NCBI RefSeq assembly: GCF_009830945.1
Contig: NZ_VWVV01000013.1
Span: forward strand, 62,001 to 126,000
Reading direction: 5' to 3'
Length of the DNA stretch: 64,000 nt
Source of the DNA: Nocardiopsis sp. FR4
GTDB taxonomy: Bacteria; Actinomycetota; Actinomycetes; Streptosporangiales; Streptosporangiaceae
Made by a program: the position numbers and the translations under genes
Part shown: positions 52,082 to 60,614 of the stretch, one piece after another
Layout: each line of letters opens with the position of its first letter
Numbering within the stretch: the first letter of the stretch is position 1
Notes under the pieces: generated by a model
Databases searched by the model: none
The model's input: the letters and a program-made list of their open reading frames with translations, nothing else
What the model was told of the DNA's origin: nothing

Positions 52082-52482
52082 GCGGGAACCTTCCAACAGG
52101 CGAGGAGCGGACGGAGGACTCCGCCGGAGCGGTCCCGACCGGACGCGGCCCCCTGTCCGCCGTACGCATCGGCCTGGCGTCGGGGCTGGTCGGCATGCTG
52201 TGCTGCGTGGGCCCGACGGTCCTGGCGCTGCTGGGAGTGGTGAGCGCCGCGACGGCGTTCGCCTGGGCCACCGACCTCTACGACGGCTACGCCTGGCTGT
52301 TCCGACTGGCGGGCCTGGGCGTTCTCGGCGCTCTGGTGTGGTGGTCGCTGCGCCGCCGCGGGATGTGCTCGTTGGACGGGGCGCGCCGAGCCCGGGGACG
52401 GATCACGGCGGCCCTGGGGATCGCCATGGCCACCTACGCCCTGCTCTACGCCGTGACCACGTGGTTGGGGACCTTCGCCTGA
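52078..52482 (+). CDS. MerT-like mercury/thiol transport membrane protein
   Basis: This 134-residue protein has three hydrophobic helices; the first contains GLVGMLCCVGPTVLALLGVV, the vicinal Cys pair typical of MerT helix 1. A further Cys is in RRRGMCSLDG between helices 2 and 3, as in MerT's cytosolic pair region (here single). It probably imports Hg(II) or a related thiophile. GTG 52078 overlaps the DUF427 stop. There is no merA next to it; the nearest flavoprotein is at 55.3 kb. Confidence 0.65.
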   Translation: MSGNLPTGEERTEDSAGAVPTGRGPLSAVRIGLASGLVGMLCCVGPTVLALLGVVSAATAFAWATDLYDGYAWLFRLAGLGVLGALVWWSLRRRGMCSLDGARRARGRITAALGIAMATYALLYAVTTWLGTFA

Positions 52483-52533
52483 GACGGGGAGGCGCCCCCG
52501 GCCCGCCGCGGCCGGACGCTCCTCCCCACCACG

Positions 52534-52554
52534 GTGGGTCCGGAAGGGACCCAC
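52534..52554. terminator. Hairpin terminator between convergent genes
   Basis: An 8-bp perfect stem (GTGGGTCC / GGACCCAC) sits between the MerT-like and methyltransferase stops. Confidence 0.65.
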
Positions 52555-52562
52555 GGCATCCG

Positions 52563-53387
52563 TCAGGACCCCGCCGACCCCGGTTTGTCCGCGAGGAGGA
52601 GGGAGTAGCCCACCGTGCCGTCGGCGACCGCGGCGCGCGCGGCCTCCAGGTAGGGGGTCAGGGCCCGCGCGTCCACGCCCGCCTCGGCCAGCCGTTCGGG
52701 CGCGGTCATCCCCAGCAGGCGCAGACGGGCATCGATCTGCTCGACCATGCGCGCGATCGCCGTGACGTGCCGCTCCGCCCTCCTCACCCGCAGACCGGCC
52801 TGTTCCAGGAGAGCCCGGTACCCCTCCTCGGAGCGCGCGTCGGCAATACAGGACACCCACCCCGCGATCCCCGCCAACTCCTCGGGGAGACCCCCCTCGG
52901 CGACGGTGACGTCGGTGATCCCGACCCGGCCGCCCGGCCTCAGCACCCGCGCGAACTCGGCTGCGGCGGCCTCCTTGTCGGGGAAGGTGCACAGGGCGCA
53001 CTCGCACACCAGGGCGTCGAAGGTACCGGCGGCGAAGGGCAGGCGTTCGGCGTCGCCCTCGTGGAAGCGGACCCGGTCGGCCAGGCCCGCCCGCTCGGTC
53101 ACCGCGCGGGCCGTTGCCACGGTGGCGGGGCCGAGATCGACGCCGTCCACCCGGGCGCCGTACTCGGCGGCCAGGAGCCGGGCGGTGGTGCCGGGACCGG
53201 AGGCGACGTCGAGCACCCGGGCACCGGGGGCCGGGGCGAGGGAGTCGGCGAGACGGCGGGTGAGGGCCAGGCCCCCGGGGTGGTAGGACTCCCCGAGCAG
53301 CAGGGCCACGGCGTCGGTGCCGTAGGCGGCGGCGCAGCAGGACTTGACCGCGTCGGGTCCGGGAGCGGGTAGCGGTCGTTCGGTCAC
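52563..53387 (-). CDS. Class I methyltransferase, arsenite-methyltransferase/UbiE-like
   Basis: This 274-residue protein has SAM motif I VLDVASGPGTTARLLA, VDGVDLGPATVATA and FDALVCECALCTFPDKE. Cysteines cluster in VKSCCAAAYG near the N-terminus and in CECALC, which is reminiscent of ArsM-type proteins that bind thiophilic metal(loid)s. GTG 53387 overlaps the radical SAM gene stop (GTGA), so the two enzymes are made together. Substrate: perhaps the product of the radical SAM protein; unknown. Confidence 0.78.
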   Translation of the reverse strand: MTERPLPAPGPDAVKSCCAAAYGTDAVALLLGESYHPGGLALTRRLADSLAPAPGARVLDVASGPGTTARLLAAEYGARVDGVDLGPATVATARAVTERAGLADRVRFHEGDAERLPFAAGTFDALVCECALCTFPDKEAAAAEFARVLRPGGRVGITDVTVAEGGLPEELAGIAGWVSCIADARSEEGYRALLEQAGLRVRRAERHVTAIARMVEQIDARLRLLGMTAPERLAEAGVDARALTPYLEAARAAVADGTVGYSLLLADKPGSAGS

Positions 53388-55015
53388 GGCTCCTCCACCG
53401 CGCGTCGTCCGACGTTGGTGTGGTCCGGGGCGACCGGGGGCTGTTCGCCCGCCTCCTCGCGGTGCCCGTCGCGGGCGATGCGGGAGCCGTAGGGCGACTC
53501 CACGGTGACGTCGGCCAACTGGCGGGAGTTGGGGACGACGTCGGCGACCTCGACCCCGGACATCCGGGCGCGGACCTGCTCGCGGTAGCCCACGGAGTTG
53601 TAGGCGCAGAAGGGGATGATCCGCCCGTCGGGAGTGATCTCCTCCACGCAGCACTTCATGAGTTGTTTGACGTTGAGGGTGTAGGGGTCGAGGAAGTCCT
53701 GGACCACGATCATGAACACCCGGTCGCCCAGGTCCTTGGCCGCCTCGGGAAGGTCGATGCCGCAGGCGGCGCACTCGGCGTTGGCGGTGGCCGCGGCCAA
53801 TCCGTCCATGGTGGTGGGGGCGTTCATGAACGCCGAGGCGCTCCACAGCCGTTCCAGGGAGGCGCGTAGCTCGGGGTCGGGAAGGACGCGGTTGCTGGCG
53901 TAGTCGAGGTAGTCGTCCACGTCGACCAGACGGGGCAGGGGGATGACGTCGGTGCGGTCGTCCTTGCGGTCCACGAGCAGGTAGGTCACCGAGCGGCAGG
54001 TGGGGAAGCAGCAGGGGACGGGGACGAAGTCGCCGGGGCGGAACCAGTCGGGGCGTTGCTCGGTGATCATCTCCATGACGTCGGAGTTGGTCAGCCGGGT
54101 GAGCGGGTCGAACTCCACGTGGCGGCCGGAGTGGGTGACCGGCTGGAACGTGACGGCGTACACGGCGGGGTGGTCGACGCCGAACGCGATGATGTCGCCG
54201 AGTTCGTGGTCGTTGAGGTCGCGTTCGACCGCGGCGACCAGGGTGACGGTCAGGCCCGCCTCGGCGCAGTTGTCCAGGGCCCGCCGTTTGCGCTCGCGCA
54301 GGTCGGTGCCGCGGATCGCGCGGTGGGTGGCCTCCTCGAAGCCGTCGAACTGGAGGTAGACGTTGACCGCCGTGCCGTTGCGCCCGTTGCGCCCGGCGAG
54401 CGCGTCCACGAACTTGGGGTCGGTGGCCAGGCGGATGCCGTTGGTGTTGATGTTGACGATCTTGATGGGCCGCTCGATCGCCATGTCCACGAAGTCCAGG
54501 ATATCGGCGTGGATGGTGGGCTCGCCGCCGGAGAACATCACCACCTCGGGTTCGCCCTCGGCCTCGACGAAGGTGTCGAGCATCAGCGCGCACTGCTCAC
54601 GGGTGATGGAGTAGCCTCCGGTGTCCGGTCCCCTTCTCTCCTGCTGGCGCCCGGAGTCGGCGAAGCAGATCGGACAGTCCAGGTTGCAGCCCGTGTTCAC
54701 CTCGATGATGCCCAGGCAGGCGTGCTGCTTGTGCTCGGGGCACAGCCCGCAGTCGGAGGGGCATCCGTCCCTGACCTCGGTCTGGAAGGCCAGCGGCAGC
54801 GTGCCCGGCTTGTTGAACCGTGTGGACTCGGTGTACAGCTGGGCGTCCCCGTAGACCAGCGCCTCGAACCAGCCGTGGTCCTTGCATCGTTTGCGCAGGT
54901 AGACCTTGTTGTCGCGGATGTTGACCTGGGCGTCGACCACCACCTTGCACACCGGGCAGACGCTCTTGGTGTACTCGACGAAGATCTCGTCCCGGTCCCT
55001 CGCTTTGTCGGCCAC
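53384..55015 (-). CDS. Radical SAM protein of the Tes/MJ0619-like family
   Basis: This 543-residue protein has an N-terminal zinc- or iron-type domain (SVCPVCKVVVDAQ, RKRCKDHGWFEALVYGD), a CPSDCGLCPEHKQHAC block, then the radical SAM motif CNLDCPICFAD and GGEPTIH. C-terminal cysteines occur in VPCCFPTCRS, ECAACG and KCCVEE. This layout is that of archaeal tetraether synthase (Tes) and MJ0619-type methylases, which modify unactivated carbon atoms. In actinobacteria the role is undefined. The start is GTG 55015. It is coupled to a methyltransferase and preceded by site F. Confidence 0.82.
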   Translation of the reverse strand: MADKARDRDEIFVEYTKSVCPVCKVVVDAQVNIRDNKVYLRKRCKDHGWFEALVYGDAQLYTESTRFNKPGTLPLAFQTEVRDGCPSDCGLCPEHKQHACLGIIEVNTGCNLDCPICFADSGRQQERRGPDTGGYSITREQCALMLDTFVEAEGEPEVVMFSGGEPTIHADILDFVDMAIERPIKIVNINTNGIRLATDPKFVDALAGRNGRNGTAVNVYLQFDGFEEATHRAIRGTDLRERKRRALDNCAEAGLTVTLVAAVERDLNDHELGDIIAFGVDHPAVYAVTFQPVTHSGRHVEFDPLTRLTNSDVMEMITEQRPDWFRPGDFVPVPCCFPTCRSVTYLLVDRKDDRTDVIPLPRLVDVDDYLDYASNRVLPDPELRASLERLWSASAFMNAPTTMDGLAAATANAECAACGIDLPEAAKDLGDRVFMIVVQDFLDPYTLNVKQLMKCCVEEITPDGRIIPFCAYNSVGYREQVRARMSGVEVADVVPNSRQLADVTVESPYGSRIARDGHREEAGEQPPVAPDHTNVGRRAVEEP

Positions 55016-55182
55016 GTGCGGCCCGCCTTCCCCGTCGGTGCTCTCGTGCGCAACGCACCACAGTCCATCCCACATCGCCGGGCCCGCGGAGAGGAGTGTC
55101 GGCGCGCCGACAGTTCCCACCCGCGCGACGGCACCGGCCGCGCTCGCCGTTCGTGGCGGGACAGGCGCGCCTGCGGAACAGG

Positions 55183-55198
55183 TGTCGTGTCGCTGACA
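55183..55198. promoter_or_regulatory. Crp/Fnr-type site F (one mismatch)
   Basis: TGTCGTGTCGCTGACA differs from the palindrome at one base. It lies in the divergent region between the radical SAM gene (167 bp) and the flavoprotein gene (122 bp). Confidence 0.62.
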
Positions 55199-55320
55199 CT
55201 GTTGCCCGCCTCGGCCAAGGAGTGTGTTGGATGGGATCCGGGTGCCAGGGACATGGCCGTGGCCGGAAAGCGGCACCGCCGTCCGGGCCACGGGACGACA
55301 TCCGCTTCGAAAGGGCCACG

Positions 55321-56703
55321 GTGAGCAGAGAGTTGCTGGTGATCGGCGGCGGTAGCGCCGGACTGTCGGCCGCCCGCACGGCCGTGGCGGCGGGGGCCCG
55401 CCCGACCCTGGTGACCGAGGGACCGCCCGGCGGCGACTGCACCTTCACCGGCTGTGTGCCCTCCAAGGCCCTGATCGAGGCCGCCGCGCGCGGCGAGGAC
55501 TTCACCGCCGCGATGCGGCGGGTCCGCGGTGCCGTCGACACCGTCGCCGCCACCGAGAACGAGGCGGCCCTGACCGGCGAGGGCATCGAGGTGGTGCGCG
55601 GACGCGCCATGTTCCTCTCCCCCTACGAGGTGGAGGTCGGCACCCGCGTGCTGACCCCCGACCGCGTCGTGATCGCCACCGGAAGCGCCCCGCTGCTGCC
55701 GCCAGTGCCCGGACTGCGCGGTCTGGATCCGCTGACCAGCGACACCGTCTTCTCCCTGCGCCGGCGTCCGCGCAGCCTGGCGGTCCTGGGCGGCGGGGCG
55801 ATCGGCTGCGAGCTCGCCCAGGCCTTCGCGCGCCTGGGCACGGCGGTGACCGTGGTGGAGGCCGCCGGCCGGCTGCTGCCGAACGAGGACCCCGAGGCGT
55901 CCGGGGTCCTCGCCGCCCGCTTCGCCGCCGAGGGGATCGGGGTGCGCACCGGGGCTGAGGTCTCGGGCGCCTCCCGCACGGACGGCACGGCGGTACTGGA
56001 GCTGGCCGACGGAGGCCGGGTGGAGGCCGAGCGGGTCCTGGTCGCGGTGGGACGCCGACCGACCACGGGATCGCTGCGCCTGGCCGCCGCACAGGTGGAC
56101 CTGGACCGGCGCGGGGCGGTGGTGACCTCTGCCTGCCTGGCCACGACCTCGCCCTCCCGGGTCTACGCGGCGGGTGACGTCACCGGCCGCGTCGCGCTCA
56201 CCCACGCCGCCCACCTCATGGGCCGGGTCGCCGCGCGCAACGCTCTGCGCCGCGGCCCGCCCGCGCGCCTGGACGACTCCGTCATCCCCCGCGTGACGTT
56301 CACCGATCCGGAGGTGGCCCACGTCGGCGTCACCGAACGGGAGGCGGCCCGGACACACCCGCGCGCCCGGGTGGCCTACCTCCCCCTGAACGAGGTCGAC
56401 CGCGCTGTGGTGACCGGACGCACGGACGGGTTCGTCAAGATCATCGCGGGACCCCGCCGGCTCCTGGGCGACACGGGCGGCGGCCGTGTCCTGGGAGCGA
56501 CCATCGTCAGCGAACGCGCCGGAGAGATGGTCCACGAACTGGCCCTGGCCATGCGCACCGGCATGTTCACCGGGCGCCTCGCCCAGACCGTGCACGCCTA
56601 CCCCACCTACGCGGTCGGCGTCCAACAGGCCGCCGCCCAGTTCGTGGGCGGGTACGGCGGGCGCGTCGCCCGGCCGGTCGACCAGGACGGGTCCCGGCTC
56701 TGA
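55321..56703 (+). CDS. FAD/NAD(P)-dependent disulfide oxidoreductase, copy 3
   Basis: This 460-residue flavoprotein has VIGGGSAGLSAARTAV, redox disulfide GGDCTFTGCVPSKAL, LGGGAIGCELAQAFARLG, AAGDVTGRVALTHAAHLMG and a dimerisation domain with VHAYPTYAVGVQQAAAQF. The His-Pro-Thr motif of lipoamide dehydrogenases reads YPTYAVG, and no terminal Cys pair is present. GTG 55321 starts it. A methyltransferase follows after 25 bp. It may recycle the thiol or quinone pool used by the neighbouring enzymes. Confidence 0.85.
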   Translation: MSRELLVIGGGSAGLSAARTAVAAGARPTLVTEGPPGGDCTFTGCVPSKALIEAAARGEDFTAAMRRVRGAVDTVAATENEAALTGEGIEVVRGRAMFLSPYEVEVGTRVLTPDRVVIATGSAPLLPPVPGLRGLDPLTSDTVFSLRRRPRSLAVLGGGAIGCELAQAFARLGTAVTVVEAAGRLLPNEDPEASGVLAARFAAEGIGVRTGAEVSGASRTDGTAVLELADGGRVEAERVLVAVGRRPTTGSLRLAAAQVDLDRRGAVVTSACLATTSPSRVYAAGDVTGRVALTHAAHLMGRVAARNALRRGPPARLDDSVIPRVTFTDPEVAHVGVTEREAARTHPRARVAYLPLNEVDRAVVTGRTDGFVKIIAGPRRLLGDTGGGRVLGATIVSERAGEMVHELALAMRTGMFTGRLAQTVHAYPTYAVGVQQAAAQFVGGYGGRVARPVDQDGSRL

Positions 56704-56728
56704 CGGCCATGGAAGGGAAGGGGCGCTG

Positions 56729-57508
56729 ATGCCGGGAGCGGGGAACGCGGACGGCTACCGATGGGAGCGCTACCTCGCGGACTTCCACGCGGAGCGGCCC
56801 GCGGTCACCGAACGGCTCCTCGGCCTGAGCGACGGCCGCCCCTACTCCTGGCTGGCCGAACCGCTGTGCCCGTCACCCGGTCCGGTCCTCGACCTGGGCT
56901 GCGGGTCGGCCCCCACCCGCGCCGAACTACCCGCCGTGCGCTGGGTGGGAGTGGACGCCTCCGGCTCGGAGCTGGCGTGCGCGGCCGCGGCGGGCCGCCG
57001 CCCGCTCGTCCGGGCGGACGCGGCGGCGCTGCCCCTGGCGGACCGGTCCGTGGCCGCGGTGTGCGCGGCGATGTCCCTACAGGTCCTCACCCCGCTCGAC
57101 ACCGTCCTTCGGGAGGTGGAACGCGTTCTGCGTCCGGGCGGGACGATGGCCGCGCTCGTCCCGGCGAGCCCGTTCCCGCCCACCCGCGGCCTGCTGGGCT
57201 GGGCGCGGGTGCTGTACTCCCTGCGTACGCCCCGCCTGTCCTGGCCCAACCCGCAGGCGTGCGAGGGCGCGGCGCGACTCCTGCGATCACGTGGCTGGAC
57301 GGTCCTGTCCGACGAACGGCGCGTGCTGCGGCTCTCGGTGAGCGACCCGGACCGCGCCTCGCTCCTGGTGCGGGCCCTGTACCTGCCCGACACGGGAGCC
57401 GGGCGGTTGGAGGCGGCCGAGCGCGCGCTCGCGTCGTGGGCCCGGCCCGGACGCCTCCTGCCGCTGCCGTTGCGGCGCGTCGTCGCCCGCCTCCCCGAGG
57501 CGCCGTGA
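56729..57508 (+). CDS. Class I SAM-dependent methyltransferase
   Basis: This 259-residue protein has motif I PVLDLGCGSAPTRAELP, VGVDASGSELACAAA, and motif IV-VI with VERVLRPGGTMAALVP. A helical C-terminal third with arginine-rich turns follows. ATG 56729 follows GGGAAGGGGCG. It is cotranscribed with the flavoprotein gene. The target is unknown. Confidence 0.82.
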   Translation: MPGAGNADGYRWERYLADFHAERPAVTERLLGLSDGRPYSWLAEPLCPSPGPVLDLGCGSAPTRAELPAVRWVGVDASGSELACAAAAGRRPLVRADAAALPLADRSVAAVCAAMSLQVLTPLDTVLREVERVLRPGGTMAALVPASPFPPTRGLLGWARVLYSLRTPRLSWPNPQACEGAARLLRSRGWTVLSDERRVLRLSVSDPDRASLLVRALYLPDTGAGRLEAAERALASWARPGRLLPLPLRRVVARLPEAP

Positions 57509-57545
57509 CCGGAAACCCCGCCGGCCCCGCAACGGCCGGGGGAAG

Positions 57546-57561
57546 TGTCAGACGGATGACA
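57546..57561. promoter_or_regulatory. Crp/Fnr-type site G
   Basis: TGTCAGACGGATGACA has both 5-bp half-sites exact with six-base spacing. It is 151 bp before the third small membrane-protein gene. Confidence 0.72.
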
Positions 57562-57712
57562 CAGCGCCCCTGACGTATCGGACCACGGTGGTCGAATGGG
57601 GGAAACGGCTGCTCGTACACGGCGAACGGCCGGTGCCTCCCGCGCGGGGACCGCTCGGGAGGCACGAGGGCCGGGCCCGTGCAGGCGGGCTCGGGGTGGG
57701 AGGTGAACAAGC

Positions 57713-58147
57713 ATGTCCACGATCGCGCACGCCCGTTCCCACGCGCTCACCCACGCATGGCGGGGTGTGGTGGCGGGACTCGCCGGCGGAGCCGTCTTCG
57801 GGATCCTCATGGCGACGGCGGGAATGCTCCCCATGGTCGCCATGCTGGTGGGCAGCCAGAGCCCCGCGGTCGGGGCGGTGGTGCACCTGGCGATCTCCGC
57901 GGCCATCGGTCTGGGGTTCGGCGTCCTGGCCGGGGCCTTCGCCGACCGCCTGTTGCCGGTCCTGGCCGCGGGTCTGGCCTACGGTCTGGCGTGGTGGGTG
58001 CTCGGCGGGCTCGTCCTGATGCCCGCGGCGCTCGGGATGCCGCTGTTCCCCATGGACCAGGCGGCGATGATGAGCCTGATGGGCCATCTCGTCTACGGGC
58101 TGGTGGCCGCGCTGGTGCTCTACGCCCTGAGCCGCCGCGAGGTCTAG
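57713..58147 (+). CDS. Small membrane protein of the SLMGHLVYG family, copy 3
   Basis: This 144-residue paralogue of the 44.8-kb protein has the same four-helix layout (GGAVFGILMATAGMLPMVAM, SPAVGAVVHLAISA, YGLAWWVLGGL) and the shared MSLMGHLVYGLVAAL. ATG 57713 follows GGGAGGTGAACAAGC. Again it sits beside a Crp/Fnr gene and behind a TGTCA-N6-TGACA site. A role in the response controlled by these regulators is inferred; its biochemistry is unknown. Confidence 0.78.
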   Translation: MSTIAHARSHALTHAWRGVVAGLAGGAVFGILMATAGMLPMVAMLVGSQSPAVGAVVHLAISAAIGLGFGVLAGAFADRLLPVLAAGLAYGLAWWVLGGLVLMPAALGMPLFPMDQAAMMSLMGHLVYGLVAALVLYALSRREV

Positions 58148-58183
58148 GGGTGAACGAGACGACGACCACGACCCGGGACCGCC

Positions 58184-58903
58184 GTGGCTGACTACGGGTG
58201 CCTTTCCGAGACGGCCCTGTTCCAGGACCTCAGCCCAGCGGAGATGGACCGGTTCGCCGCCCGGGCCCCCGCACGTCCCCTGCGCACCGCGCAGGTCGTG
58301 CGGGCCCCACACGAAACGGTGGAGGCGCTCTATGTCGTCAAACGCGGCCGCGTACGCCTCTACCGGATCCTTGAGGACGGCAGGACGGTCACCACGGCGA
58401 TCGCCGGACCCGACGCGGTGTTCGGTCATATGCCGTGGCTCGGGTTGCGCATGGGCGGCAGCTGGGCCGAGGCGGTGGAGGACGGCTTGCTGTGCGTGAT
58501 GGGCCGTGACGACGTCCGGCATCTGCTGCTGTCGAACCCGCGCGCGGCCCTGCGTGTCGCGGAACAGCTCGGTGCCCGGCTGGCCGACCTGGAACAGCGC
58601 CTGGCCGACACCATGTACAAGAGCGTGGCCGAGCGGACCGCGACGACCCTGTGCACGCTCGTCGACCCGGTCGGATCCGGGCACGGCCCCATCACCGTCC
58701 GTCTCACCCACGAACAACTGGCCCGCCTGACCGGAACGACGAGGGAGCGTACCACCAGGGCTCTGAGCGAACTCGCCAAACGGGGTCTGCTGCGCCCTCG
58801 TCGGGGCAGGCTTCTGGTGCTGGACCGGCCGGGGCTGGCCCTTTTCGCCGACGGGGGCCTTCATTCCACCGTGGAGCCCGTGCGACAGGGAACGGGCTCC
58901 TGA
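58184..58903 (+). CDS. Crp/Fnr-family regulator C
   Basis: This 239-residue protein has a beta-roll sensor (ETVEALYVVKRGRVRLYRI), a dimer helix and a winged helix with LTHEQLARLTGTTRERTTRA and LLRPRRGRLLVLDR. It differs in the recognition helix from regulator A. An N-terminal LSETALFQDLSPAEMDRF is typical of Crp/Fnr proteins; there is one N-terminal Cys only, so no Fnr-type cluster. GTG 58184 starts 36 bp after the membrane-protein stop, so the two are probably cotranscribed. Confidence 0.88.
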   Translation: MADYGCLSETALFQDLSPAEMDRFAARAPARPLRTAQVVRAPHETVEALYVVKRGRVRLYRILEDGRTVTTAIAGPDAVFGHMPWLGLRMGGSWAEAVEDGLLCVMGRDDVRHLLLSNPRAALRVAEQLGARLADLEQRLADTMYKSVAERTATTLCTLVDPVGSGHGPITVRLTHEQLARLTGTTRERTTRALSELAKRGLLRPRRGRLLVLDRPGLALFADGGLHSTVEPVRQGTGS

Positions 58904-59484
58904 CTTCGGGATCGGCGCTGCCGCGTTCGATCCTCATGATCCTGGTCGCGGTGGCCCCAACCCGCGATCAGGGGCTGCCCGACCAAGCACACATCACCGG
59001 TCGGCCCGGGATACATCATCAACCGCGCGGTGTGGTTCGGTGCGTGGGGCTGTCAGTTGACGTCCCGGCCCTTGGAGACAGCTGAGTCCCCAGGGGCCGC
59101 TTCACTCACATATGAAGTCCCCTCGCTTCGTCCTCGCTCTCGCTTTCCTCTTCGAGATGCGTACCCGCTGCGTCAACACCACGTACGCCTCTCGCGGCCG
59201 CACGGAAGTCACCCATGTGCAGTTCGTATGCACCGATCAGCGCGAAACCCGGTCACACGTTGATGACCCTCGACCACATCTTGGGGTGGCGACCATGGCG
59301 TTGGCCGCTCGGGCGTTGCTCAGCAGCGTCATGGAGGCGCCGACGACTATGCCGTCCGCCGACAGTCGTAGCAGTCCCCGATCCGACCCCATCGAGGGCA
59401 GCAGCCCGAACTCCTTGCTCGGCGTGTGAAGGTCCAGGGCCCGAACCTCGGGATCGGTGTGGAACACCGTCCTCAGGGCGGTGC
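58904..59484. other. Intergenic stretch, degraded DNA beside an IS remnant
   Basis: This 580-bp stretch has no recognisable gene. On the minus strand 59270-59460 reads as plausible protein (GLLPSMGSDRGLLRLSADG) but lacks a start, a family and a continuation, so it may be the tail of a lost gene. Confidence 0.4.
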
Positions 59485-60455
59485 GCGGTTGGTGTCCGTT
59501 GCGGCCCACCAGTGGTGCGGCGCGTTGGGCAAGCAGGCGGTGTGCCAGAGCGTGGTCAGCCTGCACGCGGTCATCGACGCCGCCTCGATGCCGCTGACCT
59601 GGCGGCTCTACCCACCCAAGGAGTGGGCGGACCCGGATGATCCGTGTCGGGCCGAGAGCGGGATGCCCGAGCGCATCGGCCACCGCGAGAAGTGGCGGCT
59701 GGCCCTGGACATGATCGACCAGGTCCGCTCCTGGCACCTGCGGGACCGGGTGGTGGTGGCCAATGCCGGGTACGGGCAGATCCACGGCTTCCGCGACGCT
59801 CTGGCCGAGCGCGGTGTGGACTACGTGATCGCGGTACGCGGTGGCCTGAACGCCCACCCCGGACATGCGGTGCCCGAGGCACCCGAACGGGTCGGCGGTG
59901 CGGTTCGCCCAGCGCAACCGCGCTACCGGACCCTGGCCCGCTCACTCAAGGACCTGGTCCTGGAGCGGGGGCGCACCGCGTTGCGCAGGTGCACGTGGCG
60001 GCAGGGGTCACGGGGGGCGTTGCGGGGCCGGTTCCTGGTCATGGAAGTGCGTCCGGCAGGGGTCGCGGCCCGCAGGGCTGCTCTGACCCGGGCGGGCGGA
60101 CGGCCGGCCGGGGATGGAGTGCTGCCGGTCGAGACGCTGATCGCCGGGTGGCCGCCCCATGAGGAGGTGCCCACGGACTACTGGCTGTCCAGCCTGCCCG
60201 CCGACATCGTGTCGCGGCACCTGGCGCGGTGGGCCAAGATCCGGTGGCGGACCGAGCACGACTACCGCGAGCCCAAGCGCGGTTTGGGATTGGACCGCTA
60301 CGAGGGGCGGACCTGTCGGGGCTGGTACCACCATGTCACCCTGGTCAGCACGGCGCAGACGTTCCTGACCCTGCGCAGGCTGGACCCGGATCGGCGTCGG
60401 TCTGAGTCTGTACCAGGTCCTGGACGCGTTCCAGGGGGTGCTGCCGTGCTGGACC
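59485..60455 (+). mobile_element. IS701-type transposase remnant
   Basis: This is the C-terminal two thirds of a DDE transposase of the IS701 type: GALGKQAVCQSVVSLHAVID, LRDRVVVANAGYGQIHGFRD (second catalytic Asp region changed to NAGYG), and WRTEHDYREPKRGLGLDRYE (the Glu motif). The N-terminus with the first Asp is missing. A frameshift near 60390 moves the tail GVGLSLYQVLDAFQGVLPCW to another frame. It then runs straight into a merA fragment. No terminal inverted repeats were found. It should be inactive. Confidence 0.75.
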
Positions 60456-60614
60456 GGCGTGATCGCCGTCGCGGTCTACGCGGTGCAGGCCGGGATGACG
60501 GTGGAGCACACGGCCGAGACCTGGTGCCCGTATCTGACTGGGGCCGAAGGGCTGGAACTAGTCGCCCAGGCCTTCGCCCGCGCCGTGGCCAAGCTCTCCT
60601 GCCGCGCCTCCTGA
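60456..60614 (+). pseudogene. 3' end of a decayed mercuric reductase gene
   Basis: The last 52 codons read AVYAVQAGMTVEHTAETWCP and end in AKLSCRAS. This aligns residue for residue with the end of the intact MerA at 38.8 kb (AVYAVQAQMTVEHMAETWCP ... AMLSCCAS). The functional vicinal Cys pair has become Cys-Arg. It is fused to the transposase remnant, so an IS-linked deletion removed the rest of the gene. Confidence 0.75.

Noticed and set aside
59237..59917. A 226-codon minus-strand open frame over the IS remnant
   Set aside because: It runs antisense to the conserved transposase motifs for most of its length. Only its far end has protein-like character, and that is noted as possible debris.
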